Assembly: GCA_021850625.1 (NCBI GenBank)
Contig: JAJZLJ010000002.1
Location: 20,338 to 84,337 of the forward strand
Direction of reading: 5' to 3'
Length of the DNA stretch: 64,000 bases
DNA from: Microcaldota archaeon
GTDB lineage: Archaea; Micrarchaeota; Micrarchaeia; Micrarchaeales; CABMGC01
Shown here: positions 39,232 to 48,880 of the stretch, piece by piece
Position numbering within the stretch: position 1 is the first letter of the stretch
Layout of the letters: each line of letters starts with the position of its first letter
Program-made: the position numbers and the translations under genes
Notes under the pieces: model-generated
Database searches by the model: none
Told to the model about the DNA's origin: nothing
What the model saw: the letters and a program-made list of their open reading frames with translations, nothing else

Positions 39232-39737
39232 GAATTCTCAAATGTTATAGTTTGAGTATATGTACCTGAAGCCGTTCCGCCAGGAACTTGTAATCCAAAA
39301 TAAATAGTGTTGGATGTTGAAGGTGATGAAACGGTTGGTGCGGATATTTGTATAGCCGTATCCACTAATGAGGTTGTTAAAGAAATTCCATTGTATGAAG
39401 ATTGAGATATCCCGTTATAGTTTGTTTGACCTACTGCAAAGCTATTACCACCTGAAGTCCAAGTAGTGCCTTCTAAAAGAATATTTGCAGCTACATTTCC
39501 GCCATTGTCAGTATCTGTTACTAGAACGTTTGTGTCGTATGAAGAAGTAGGTGCCATATTTCCAAAGGTAATCGAGTTAGGAGAAAGTCCTATAAAACAA
39601 GCAGATGAAACCACTACATTTGCATTGACATTTGAATTTCCTGAAGAAGGATATATCAAAGGCAATGACAAATAGCCCATTATAGCGATGACGCCAGCAA
39701 AAATACTTAACAATCCTATATTGCGTTTTCCAAACAT
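39225..39737 (-). CDS. Small surface protein with Cys-terminated Ig-like domain
   Basis: N-terminal TM; CFIGLSPNSITFGNMAP...VPGGTASGTYTQTITFENSC-end, shared with the C-terminus of 39822-44327. Confidence 0.6.
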   Translation of the reverse strand: MFGKRNIGLLSIFAGVIAIMGYLSLPLIYPSSGNSNVNANVVVSSACFIGLSPNSITFGNMAPTSSYDTNVLVTDTDNGGNVAANILLEGTTWTSGGNSFAVGQTNYNGISQSSYNGISLTTSLVDTAIQISAPTVSSPSTSNTIYFGLQVPGGTASGTYTQTITFENSC

Positions 39738-39821
39738 AAATAAACCCAGTAATGTATTGACTAAAACATTTATATAGTTATCCGTTCATGACCAAATATA
39801 TAACTGCATTGTTTATTTTAA

Positions 39822-42800
39822 TTAGCACGAATTTTCAAAAGTTATTGTTTCTTGATATGTTCCTGAAGCCGTTCCACCAGGAACTCTCAAACCCAGATAT
39901 ATTGAATTGTTTCCAATAGAAGGTATGCTAATCAAAGTATTTGATAATGTCAGAGTAAGTTTAGATGCTGCAGAAAAGGGAATATTATTTGTTGCTGCCC
40001 AGGTGGTATTACTTACACCAAACTGCATAGGTCCAATCCAATTTCCTCCAAAAATATACATATATGCACCTGCATTGCCATTATTTGTATCACGTATGGA
40101 ATTTATTGTATTTATACTTGAGGATGGATTTAAAGAACCGAAATTTATCGAGTTTTGATTTAAAGAAATTGTACAAGTTAAAGAGGAGGAAACAGAAACA
40201 GCAGTACCTTGAAGTGAATAGGGCATAACGCCATTAGGAGGGTAAGTTCGTATAATTAATCCATTCATATATTGTGTTGAAGTACTAGCTGCTGCATCTC
40301 CCACAAATCCAAGATAATTTCCATTGTCTGATACACTATAATTATTAGATGGATTGCTACTTATTTCAGTTCCATAAATTCCAGGAGTGGTAGATAAAAA
40401 CAATTGAGCATTTCCATTGCGTATAGTTAGACCCATGAGCAGCCATTCGTTTGACCATATTCCAGTATTTGGCGGTGCTGTCCATAAAGTCCATGAACTA
40501 GAAGAAGCAATACCATACCACCCTACACCATTTCCAACTCTAGCAATTTGACCATTGCCTAAAGAATTAACTAAAAAGAATAAATCATCCAAATTTTGGG
40601 TGTAGGTATAGTACTCTATTATTGAATTTTCAGTCTGATTGTTTGCAATTGTATACAAATAATCACCATTGGCGCCATTTGCATAAAATGCGTTTAGTCC
40701 AAATGGAGAACCAGATGGTGCAGAGGTAGTAATTCCCGCAGTGCCTGAAGAGGTCCAACCGTTTAATGATCCACCATTAAAATAATTATTAAAAATATAA
40801 TTACCATTGTCATACTGTGCATATGTTGATGTTGCAGTTGGAAACTCGCCTATACCATTAATTCCAGTATTTGAAAGTAAGTTTAAGGTATTACTTGCAA
40901 AACCTAAATACAAGGGATAAATTGAATTTGAAGAGATACCATATGGTAATTTTGTCCATATAGTAATATTTCCAGTGGTATTTTGCTCTATCCACGAAGG
41001 TAAAATAGCTCCGCTAGTATTAAATATCTCAAAATTAGCTAGATTTCCATTATACTGAAGATAATTTTTATAAATGCTTTCGTTTATACTTATTAATTGT
41101 TGAAATGCTTCCTGCACAGAAGCAGTTTGATTATTAACAATACATAGTGGAGCATAGTAAAGTATATTTGAAGGAGTACTGCTAGGCAGATTAATTATAC
41201 ATACATCTTTTTTTGTAGTTTCAGGTAAATAATTACCATTTCCAGAAGTTAATAAGGTAATATTGTATAGGCCATTACCAGAAGAATGAAAATCATAAAT
41301 GGTATTGAAGTAGGTATTAGAGACCAATGCTCCGTTTATATAAAGGGTTGAGTCTAGTTGATTTCCAACAGTTAAAATTGAATAATTAATAGGAATAGTG
41401 CTTTCATTATTTAGTATTACCTTTTGTAGATTTAGCTTTAAAGATGGAGGTGATTGAGTTACGAGTAATATAGCATTTGAAGTTAACCCCGAATTTGTAT
41501 CATTAACAGATATAATATAATTTCCAGGAGATAAACAGCTATTAATATATGGAGAAGATCCACAAACAGTGTATGACACAGTATTTGTTGATGGACCAGC
41601 AGCTAGAACACCATTGATAAATAATTTTAATGTATCTCCATTTTTTGAGCTTATTCCATTAATAATATCGGAAGTTCCATACGGAACTGGATTATATTGA
41701 AGTTCAATTATCGGTGTTTTTGAGGATTGAGGAGTACCAAATGATGCCGAAGGCATAATGCCGTTAGGAGGATAGTTACGTATTATAAAGCTATTCCAGT
41801 AGGTTATGTATGAAGAACCTAAACCATCACCTATCAATCCAATATAATTACCATTATTTGCAATAGAAAATCCAGAGTTTGTAAGAGTTCCTAACGTTGA
41901 AAGATAGTTTGATACACTACCGATATACGCATTTGCAGTAGAGCTTGATATGACAATATCATATTTATACCAGGTATTTTTTGAGACGTCTATTCCTGGA
42001 CTTGGAGCCGACCATGAAGTCCACGAAGCAGTTTTTGCAAGACCGGAATAATCGCTACCACCTCTGCCATCTAGTCTTACCATCTGCCCTGCACCGGCGG
42101 AGTTTGTAAGAAAAAACATATCCCCAAGACCAGTAGTATATACATCAAAACTTATAATCGAGTTTTGAGACAAACTACTAATAGGTATATACATATAATC
42201 CCCATTTGCAGAATTTGCGTATAATGCATTATCGCTATCGTAATGACTTCCAGATGGAGCTGTATTTTTTTGTCCAGCCGTACCATGTATAGTCCAACCA
42301 GAAGTGGATGGTGGTGCTACATTATAATAGTTAAACACACTTGATCCGTCATCATATTGCGCATATGAAGTGCTTAATTGTGGTGCTTCGCCAACATCAA
42401 TCGTATTAAATAAATTTTGTGAAGTTAATGCAAAACCCATATATATTGTTATACTGTTGCTGGAAGGTATGCTATTATAAAGTTTTAACCAATAAATAGT
42501 GTTTGTAGAACTATAAAAATAAACCGAGTTTGTTGGATTGTTTAGTAGAGTATTACTTGTACTTCCTTCCATCCAACTTGGAATTATAGTTCCATTAAAA
42601 TAAAAGAATTCTATATTGCTAAGATTTTTAGCTTCGTAACTCTCAAAAGCTAAACTGTTTACCGAAAGCTGATATTGAAAAGGTATTGGTGTTGGAATAT
42701 TTTGTGAATTGGATAAAGTAATTGGAACAAATGTATTTATTGTAGATGGTATTACTATTACAGTAGGATCTATTGAAGAGTAATTATTATTACCTGATGT

Positions 42801-44327
42801 ATCAAAGGTTATAGTTGCATTAGATGTATAAGATAATGTATAAATAAAACTTTTATTTATTGATGTATAATTACCACTTCCGTCAATTATAGTACCATTG
42901 CTAAATTTTATTGAATAACTAAATTTTGCATAATTATTGTTCCCTAAAATACCCTGTAGAGATATTGATAAATTATAATTTTTTTGATTGTTTATAATTG
43001 GGATATAAAATTTACCAGTCGTATTAGCTTTATTAAATGATACTCCATCAATAGATATTGACATATTAGGTAATGCTTTTTCAACTGAAATATTATAATA
43101 TGAAAGAGTAGATTGATTGTTGTAAGTTATAAAATTTACATTGTTTCCGGCAGGAATAAACTTTCCATTTTGTTTTATTAAACCGTAACTCAAATTGAAT
43201 GTTTTATTATTTTGGCTTATGGATATCTTTTTAGTTTTTATATAATTTTTGAAATTTAAAAGTTGTTGATTGTTTAAAGAAGTAAGATTATCGATAATTG
43301 AATAGTTTAAAGATATGTTACTGCTAATTGAGGTATTTATGCTATTGATAGAAGCATTATAGGTAGTGTTAAGATTTTGATTTAATATTTTAGAACTTAT
43401 TGCGCTTTTTATATTGCTGATATCTACAGTTGAGTTTAAAGATCCTTTAGTTTTTGAAGAGATTAACAACGGTTTAATAAATACACCATTTGACATATTG
43501 AAAGTCTTGAATAATGGTAGTATTATTTTTGAAAGATTACTTGGGGCATAATTAGAATAATTATATTGAATGTTTTGAGTAATTATTTTATTAGTTATAT
43601 TAGTAAAATTATTTTTATTAGAGAGATTTGTATTTTTATTGAGTAAAGAGGTATTTACTGATGAAAAATTAATCGTTGTAGTATAACCAGAAGATATATT
43701 TTCTTCATTTTTAATTGGAAAGTATAAGATATTTCCATCTGAAATATTATTTATTATAATAGTATTTTCTATTCCTAGATCCTTAAAGATTATCGTGTTT
43801 GAATTAGAAGATTTTTCTATTCCGCCGTATGATAAATACCAAGTTGTATTAAAAGGTAGGCCTTCTTCGTAGAACTTAATAATCTTCAAGGCTGTGTAAT
43901 TTATTAATATTTTATTTGAATAATTAAATTTGCTTAAATTTATATCGTTTATTGATGGAATAAAAATTTCTTCCCCATATGAGGCGTTAGGTATAAATAG
44001 TGTTTGAATATTATTTTTACTATTATTTTGTATTGATATTGAATTTGGAGTAACTGAGTTAAAAACATCTGAATAATTATTTATATATACCTCCCAGGAC
44101 ATATTTTCCGGTAGACCATTTTCTATTATACTTATGTTTTTATAATATGGCTCAGTGTAATTATTTAATAAAATAGTATTTGTATTTATGCTAGAATACG
44201 ATTGGTTAGATATAATAGAATTATTTATGGTATTATTAATAGAGATACCACTATTTGTAAGATTTGTCAAAGTTAAAAACAATAAAGGAAATAATAGAAT
44301 AATAAATAAATTAGAGTATCTAAACAT
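39822..44327 (-). CDS. Giant surface protein with two DUF2341-like modules
   Basis: 1501 aa; signal peptide; duplicated F.YFNGTIIPSWMEG...YWLKLYNSIPSSNSITIYMGFA / FEIFNTSGAILPSWIEQ...IWTKLPYGISSNSIYPLYLGFA, each followed by a homologous GE.P...YAQYD(D/N)G module. Confidence 0.75.
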   Translation of the reverse strand: MFRYSNLFIILLFPLLFLTLTNLTNSGISINNTINNSIISNQSYSSINTNTILLNNYTEPYYKNISIIENGLPENMSWEVYINNYSDVFNSVTPNSISIQNNSKNNIQTLFIPNASYGEEIFIPSINDINLSKFNYSNKILINYTALKIIKFYEEGLPFNTTWYLSYGGIEKSSNSNTIIFKDLGIENTIIINNISDGNILYFPIKNEENISSGYTTTINFSSVNTSLLNKNTNLSNKNNFTNITNKIITQNIQYNYSNYAPSNLSKIILPLFKTFNMSNGVFIKPLLISSKTKGSLNSTVDISNIKSAISSKILNQNLNTTYNASINSINTSISSNISLNYSIIDNLTSLNNQQLLNFKNYIKTKKISISQNNKTFNLSYGLIKQNGKFIPAGNNVNFITYNNQSTLSYYNISVEKALPNMSISIDGVSFNKANTTGKFYIPIINNQKNYNLSISLQGILGNNNYAKFSYSIKFSNGTIIDGSGNYTSINKSFIYTLSYTSNATITFDTSGNNNYSSIDPTVIVIPSTINTFVPITLSNSQNIPTPIPFQYQLSVNSLAFESYEAKNLSNIEFFYFNGTIIPSWMEGSTSNTLLNNPTNSVYFYSSTNTIYWLKLYNSIPSSNSITIYMGFALTSQNLFNTIDVGEAPQLSTSYAQYDDGSSVFNYYNVAPPSTSGWTIHGTAGQKNTAPSGSHYDSDNALYANSANGDYMYIPISSLSQNSIISFDVYTTGLGDMFFLTNSAGAGQMVRLDGRGGSDYSGLAKTASWTSWSAPSPGIDVSKNTWYKYDIVISSSTANAYIGSVSNYLSTLGTLTNSGFSIANNGNYIGLIGDGLGSSYITYWNSFIIRNYPPNGIMPSASFGTPQSSKTPIIELQYNPVPYGTSDIINGISSKNGDTLKLFINGVLAAGPSTNTVSYTVCGSSPYINSCLSPGNYIISVNDTNSGLTSNAILLVTQSPPSLKLNLQKVILNNESTIPINYSILTVGNQLDSTLYINGALVSNTYFNTIYDFHSSGNGLYNITLLTSGNGNYLPETTKKDVCIINLPSSTPSNILYYAPLCIVNNQTASVQEAFQQLISINESIYKNYLQYNGNLANFEIFNTSGAILPSWIEQNTTGNITIWTKLPYGISSNSIYPLYLGFASNTLNLLSNTGINGIGEFPTATSTYAQYDNGNYIFNNYFNGGSLNGWTSSGTAGITTSAPSGSPFGLNAFYANGANGDYLYTIANNQTENSIIEYYTYTQNLDDLFFLVNSLGNGQIARVGNGVGWYGIASSSSWTLWTAPPNTGIWSNEWLLMGLTIRNGNAQLFLSTTPGIYGTEISSNPSNNYSVSDNGNYLGFVGDAAASTSTQYMNGLIIRTYPPNGVMPYSLQGTAVSVSSSLTCTISLNQNSINFGSLNPSSSINTINSIRDTNNGNAGAYMYIFGGNWIGPMQFGVSNTTWAATNNIPFSAASKLTLTLSNTLISIPSIGNNSIYLGLRVPGGTASGTYQETITFENSC
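40205..41150 (-). repeat. Internal protein module copy 2 (DUF2341-like + YAQYDNG module)
   Basis: Homologous to the 41730-42690 copy; ends NGVMPYSLQGTA. Confidence 0.7.
41730..42690 (-). repeat. Internal protein module copy 1 (DUF2341-like + YAQYDDG module)
   Basis: Ends NGIMPSASFGTPQ; parallels copy 2. Confidence 0.7.
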
Positions 44328-44363
44328 TCAATCAGTTATATTTAAATAAAAGATATAAAATAT

Positions 44364-45140
44364 CTATCGGTATTTTCTAAATAAGCTTAGTATGAATGAG
44401 ATAATGCCTCCTTTTTCATAATTTTGAACATTATTTGAATTTGATGAAAAGAATCTTGCCGACTCAAAAATATCTTTTGAAAATATAGAATGTTTATCTA
44501 AAAGAGTTGCGGGTATATGCATAGCTATACTTTTCGGAACTACTTCGACTTCTGGCAATGTTGTCAATGCTTTTGATCCAAACATTTCCTCTATTTCTTT
44601 TGTATGAAGTTCATATCTTTTATTTTTAACTCGGTTTATAATCATATTAGCTTTGAGACCATATTTTTTATAGCTATTTGCTAGTCTTACGCAACTTGTA
44701 CAAGAACTAAGTTCAGGTGTAGTTATTATAATGCCTTCATCACACATAGATGAAAACTCAGGAACTAAATAGCCAGGAGCTGTATCAAATATTATATAAT
44801 CATATTTTGACTTTTTAAGCTCAGTTATAAATCGTTGTATCTGCAGCAAGGATGGATCTTTTTGATCTGCAACAATACTACCAGGAATTACTCTTAAACC
44901 AGTAGGAGTGTGTGGTATTGCAACATCATTAATTTTTGCATTTTTAAGTAGTATATCTGAAATCCCTAAATTTTGATTTTCTATGCCTAAATGAAAACCA
45001 ACACTAGGATTTGCAATATCAAAATCTACCAATAGAACGTCATTGCCTAATTCTTGAAGAACAGTTGCCAAATTTACGGATATTGTAGTTTTACCTACGC
45101 CTCCTTTTTGGGATGATATTTTTATTAAATATGGTTTCAT
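44364..45140 (-). CDS. MinD/ParA-family ATPase
   Basis: ISSQKGGVGKTTISVNLA, VLLVDFDIANPSVG, YIIFDTAPG. Confidence 0.92.
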   Translation of the reverse strand: MKPYLIKISSQKGGVGKTTISVNLATVLQELGNDVLLVDFDIANPSVGFHLGIENQNLGISDILLKNAKINDVAIPHTPTGLRVIPGSIVADQKDPSLLQIQRFITELKKSKYDYIIFDTAPGYLVPEFSSMCDEGIIITTPELSSCTSCVRLANSYKKYGLKANMIINRVKNKRYELHTKEIEEMFGSKALTTLPEVEVVPKSIAMHIPATLLDKHSIFSKDIFESARFFSSNSNNVQNYEKGGIISFILSLFRKYR

Positions 45141-47189
45141 TTAATCATTATTTTTCTCATAATTTCTTTCTATTTGATCCTTTATTTTTCTAAGTTCTTG
45201 GCTTCTTTCTTTATTATATTTTGATTTATTAATCTTTATAAGTAATGATAATATTAATATGAATAAAAATAATAATGTGACGCTAAGATAGATTGTTGTT
45301 GAATTAATAAAATATCCAAAAGATGGAGCTGTTGAATTAGTAGTATTTTGAATTTTTTTATTGTTGATTTGAGTGCTATTTATTTTATTTGTAACTAGTA
45401 TTGGTATTGAATAAGAATAATTTATATTTGTACCTTTTATTAAAAGGGCTACTAGCATTGTTCCGCTGCTCGAGTTAGTTGAAATATTAAAATTAGTATA
45501 GAACAACTTATTTGGAGATACATTAAATGTTTGTATTGGATTTTCTATATTTAAAGATCCGTAATTAGACAGTATAAAGGATACCTTACTGTTAGTAGTT
45601 CCAGTATACAAAGAAGTTATATTTAAGTGGTTGGTAGAGTTAGCGTAGAAAGTAGGCACGTTTATTTTTAATATATCAAGATTGCTTAATGGAGTTAAGT
45701 TTGACTGAGCTGCAAATATATTCTGCGTGTTTTGTAAAAAGGACTGATCAGATATGTTTTTTATTTGATAATATGCATAGGTACTTTGGCCTTTTTGTAA
45801 ATAAGGTATGTACCAATTTATATTATAATACCCATTAGAAGTAGTTAAATTATTTTGAACACCATATGCGAAAATCTGAGAGATGTTTTTTGCCGATGAT
45901 AAAGGAAGTTTTGTAATTAGAGTTATATTAGATAAAGATTTATTCAAAGGTGCGGATATGTAAATAGTCCCAAACGCATCAGCAGTATTATTTGTTAATA
46001 TGACTTGTGTGCTGATACTTGGTTTTAATTGTGTATTATTATAGATATCTAATGTTACAAACTCTTCTTGAGTCTCGCTTGTACCGTTTAATATATGAGC
46101 AGTTATATTTATTGGGATAATATAAAAACCAGGCGATAGATTACTACCGATAAAATTCAAAGATATTGAAAGAGAAGAATCAGAAGTTATATAAATATTT
46201 TTTGAGGAAAAGGAGATAATTTTTGAAAAGTTCTGTGGAACTGACATATTTAAAATCTCTGGAACTGATCCAGTATTAAATATTTTTAAGGAGGATGTAG
46301 TTTCTGTTCCTTGTCCTGTAGAAACATATATTGGAATGTTTAGTATTGAAAGCTGTGGAAATGAAGTTATTAAATTTTTAAGTTTTGGAGAAGGTGAAGA
46401 GGAACCTTGGGTACTATATTGATTTTGTATTATGGTATAAACTATTCTTTTTTGTATATATCCTATGAGATTGGAATAATCTGAAGTGTTAAAAGATAAC
46501 TTAAGAGTTGCATTATAAATTCCTGGAGTTAAAGTTAAGTTTTCTGGCGCAATTATTGAAATATTTTCACTTTCGCCAGGTGATAACGCTGGTTCAAGAT
46601 ACTTAAAATTATTTGAAGTAGGGCCAAAAATTGATAAATTCATAATTATATTATTTGAAGCTAGAGCACCAGTATTTGAAAGAGTTATGCTAAAAATAAT
46701 TTGTGAGTTTACGTTCGTTTGATTTGGAACTGCTACAAACTTAGATATTACAATATTTGCTGGAAGTATCAATGAAAGTGATTTTTTAGTTGTATTATAA
46801 AAATTCTCGCCTGAAAATGAAATATTTATTGTAGAATTATTTGGAAAAGATGAAGTATTTAATGTGATTGTTGAATTATACTCATTTTTTAAATTAGATA
46901 AAGTTAGGTATTTTTCATATTTTATGGAATTTGAATTTTCAGAGGTCACATTTAGATAACCAGAGATATTTCCAATATTACAGTTATATTGAGAAATGAT
47001 AAAATAATTAATTGGTATTTGAGTATATTTTATATATGTTGAAAAAGAGTTAAACGTTATTTTAAAAGGACATATAACATTTACATTTGCTGATAAAGAA
47101 CTACTTGAAAAAACCGGCGATAAAAATAGGGATAAAAGCATTAATGTAAATAAAAATATATTAATAATAGTTCTTTTAAGTTTACGCAA
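45141..47189 (-). CDS. Large exported protein with repeated CARDB/NEW3-like beta domains and C-terminal TM
   Basis: Signal TM; ITLSNTGALASNNIIMNLSIFGP..., LKIFNTGSVPEILNMSVP...; C-terminal TM + basic tail. Confidence 0.65.
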   Translation of the reverse strand: MRKLKRTIINIFLFTLMLLSLFLSPVFSSSSLSANVNVICPFKITFNSFSTYIKYTQIPINYFIISQYNCNIGNISGYLNVTSENSNSIKYEKYLTLSNLKNEYNSTITLNTSSFPNNSTINISFSGENFYNTTKKSLSLILPANIVISKFVAVPNQTNVNSQIIFSITLSNTGALASNNIIMNLSIFGPTSNNFKYLEPALSPGESENISIIAPENLTLTPGIYNATLKLSFNTSDYSNLIGYIQKRIVYTIIQNQYSTQGSSSPSPKLKNLITSFPQLSILNIPIYVSTGQGTETTSSLKIFNTGSVPEILNMSVPQNFSKIISFSSKNIYITSDSSLSISLNFIGSNLSPGFYIIPINITAHILNGTSETQEEFVTLDIYNNTQLKPSISTQVILTNNTADAFGTIYISAPLNKSLSNITLITKLPLSSAKNISQIFAYGVQNNLTTSNGYYNINWYIPYLQKGQSTYAYYQIKNISDQSFLQNTQNIFAAQSNLTPLSNLDILKINVPTFYANSTNHLNITSLYTGTTNSKVSFILSNYGSLNIENPIQTFNVSPNKLFYTNFNISTNSSSGTMLVALLIKGTNINYSYSIPILVTNKINSTQINNKKIQNTTNSTAPSFGYFINSTTIYLSVTLLFLFILILSLLIKINKSKYNKERSQELRKIKDQIERNYEKNND

Positions 47190-47282
47190 GTGATAACCGA
47201 GTATTTATAGAAAAGAAAAATATAAATTCTATTCTAATCAAATGAATTTTGAATTTAAATGTCTAAAAAAGAAAATATTTTA

Positions 47283-47909
47283 TTATGCCTTAAAAGATGC
47301 ATAGTTTATATATTTTTCTTCGACTTTTTTCCAATCTATGTTATCAATCAATGCGGTTAGATAAGACACTCTATCTGGACCATATTTATGATAATAAGCA
47401 TGTTCAAATATGTCTATTGCTATTATTGGAATTGAACCGGCTATGCCTCCTTGATTATGAAAATCATACATCACACACCTTAGTTTTTTATCACTAAAAA
47501 GATCGTAAACGAGAACTGCCCATCCTCTTCCTGCTTTGCCTACTGCAGCGAATTCGGCTTTAAAATTATCGAATGAACCAAAATCTTCATTTATTTTTTT
47601 TATTACTGAAAGAGAATCAGTAAACTTTCCGTCTCCGCCCATTGTACTCCAATAAACTTCATGTAAAATTTGACCGTTTGCATTCCAAGTTTCTTCGAGC
47701 TTTAAGGAACGTAATAAACTATAATTCGCGTTAGCCTTTGATTTATCTGAATTCTGTAGCTCTTTTTCTATTTCATTACGTTTATTTACATATCCAGCAT
47801 AGTGAGTATCATGATGCCATTTATAGGTATCCTGATCCATAAGTGTACTTACTTTTTCATAAGACACTGCCATATCCTTTACTTTATGTGAACCTTCTTT
47901 ATTACTCAT
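47283..47909 (-). CDS. sod: Fe/Mn superoxide dismutase
   Basis: KWHHDTHYAGYVNKRN, HEVYWSTMGGDG, AIDIFEHAYYHKYG. Confidence 0.93.
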   Translation of the reverse strand: MSNKEGSHKVKDMAVSYEKVSTLMDQDTYKWHHDTHYAGYVNKRNEIEKELQNSDKSKANANYSLLRSLKLEETWNANGQILHEVYWSTMGGDGKFTDSLSVIKKINEDFGSFDNFKAEFAAVGKAGRGWAVLVYDLFSDKKLRCVMYDFHNQGGIAGSIPIIAIDIFEHAYYHKYGPDRVSYLTALIDNIDWKKVEEKYINYASFKA

Positions 47910-48043
47910 ATTATCACTAATAAGAATAGATGCATAAAAGTTAAATTACTTTTATTGAAAAACATGCAATATAGTAATCAAACTATTGTAGATTATTAAA
48001 AAAATTATAAAAAAATAAAAGAAAAACAAAAACAATTATATGA

Positions 48044-48613
48044 TTATGTTGTTGTCTTTGGCTTCTTCAAAAGCAAATATGCTGCTATTATTATGATAAT
48101 TATAACAATTATAGCAACTATCGTACCTAGATTGTTAGAGCCAGAACTTGTTGCAGGAGCAGTAGTGTTTTGAGTTGCTACAGGTTGTGCCGTTGGAGTT
48201 TGTTTACTCGTATTAGAGGTTGTTGAGTTTGTCTTTGTGATGTTCTTTGCAACTACTGTTGTCTTGTTGGAGGTTGTTGAGTTTGTCTTTGTGGTGTTCT
48301 TTGCAACTACTGTTGTATTTGCAGAGGTTGTCTTGTTGGAGGTTGTTGAGTTTGTCTTTGTGGTGTTCTTTGATGTTGTGTTAGCTACTATTGTATTTGA
48401 TGAGGTTGTAGTTGTCTTATTAGATATTGTATTTGCAGTTGTAACAGCATTAGAACTAGAAGCTGTAGTTGTTGGCTGTGTTATAACATAAAACACAAAT
48501 CCACCAGAAGAACTTGTTGCAGCGCTTGCTGAACTTACAGCAAATGGAGCTACAAAAAGTACTAATGCTAATATCAACGCATACATTACATTTTTATTTC
48601 CCATATTTATCAC
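48044..48613 (-). CDS. Sequon-rich Thr/Asn stalk surface protein with C-terminal TM
   Basis: Signal peptide, repeats NTTKTNSTTSNKTTVVAK, C-terminal IVIIIIIIAAYLLLKKPK. Confidence 0.65.
   Translation of the reverse strand: MINMGNKNVMYALILALVLFVAPFAVSSASAATSSSGGFVFYVITQPTTTASSSNAVTTANTISNKTTTTSSNTIVANTTSKNTTKTNSTTSNKTTSANTTVVAKNTTKTNSTTSNKTTVVAKNITKTNSTTSNTSKQTPTAQPVATQNTTAPATSSGSNNLGTIVAIIVIIIIIIAAYLLLKKPKTTT
48216..48372. repeat. Tandem DNA repeat within the Thr/Asn-rich gene
   Basis: gaggttgttgagtttgtctttgtg(g/a)tgttctttg repeated three times. Confidence 0.8.
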
Positions 48614-48750
48614 TTATATTTTTAAAGTATGGTTTAAACGTTAATATTTAAATACTTATGTCTAAGGAGCTTTGCTAAAATATTCAATTATGCTTAGAAA
48701 TTCGAAAGCTTATTATGCAATAGTCTTAGTCTATTCGTATCATCTTGCGT

Positions 48751-48787
48751 GTGACATCCTTCCACGGCTAAAGCTTATGGAACTTCC
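48751..48787 (-). mobile_element. Solo IS200/IS605 (TnpB-type) right-end remnant / orphan omega-RNA 3' end
   Basis: gtgacatccttccacggctaaagcttatggaacttcc aligns with gtgacatccccccacccgtaaacggcgtgggcttcc at 63874. Confidence 0.5.
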
Positions 48788-48880
48788 AAAATGATAAATT
48801 ATATAGACTCGCTCTACGTAACGAATTTTACTACTTGATGCAATGCATGTTTTCAACTAATAAAGCACATACGTTGACAT

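Noticed and set aside
48216-48372. CRISPR-like direct repeats
   Set aside because: In-frame repeats of a Thr/Asn coding region with no unique spacers of constant length
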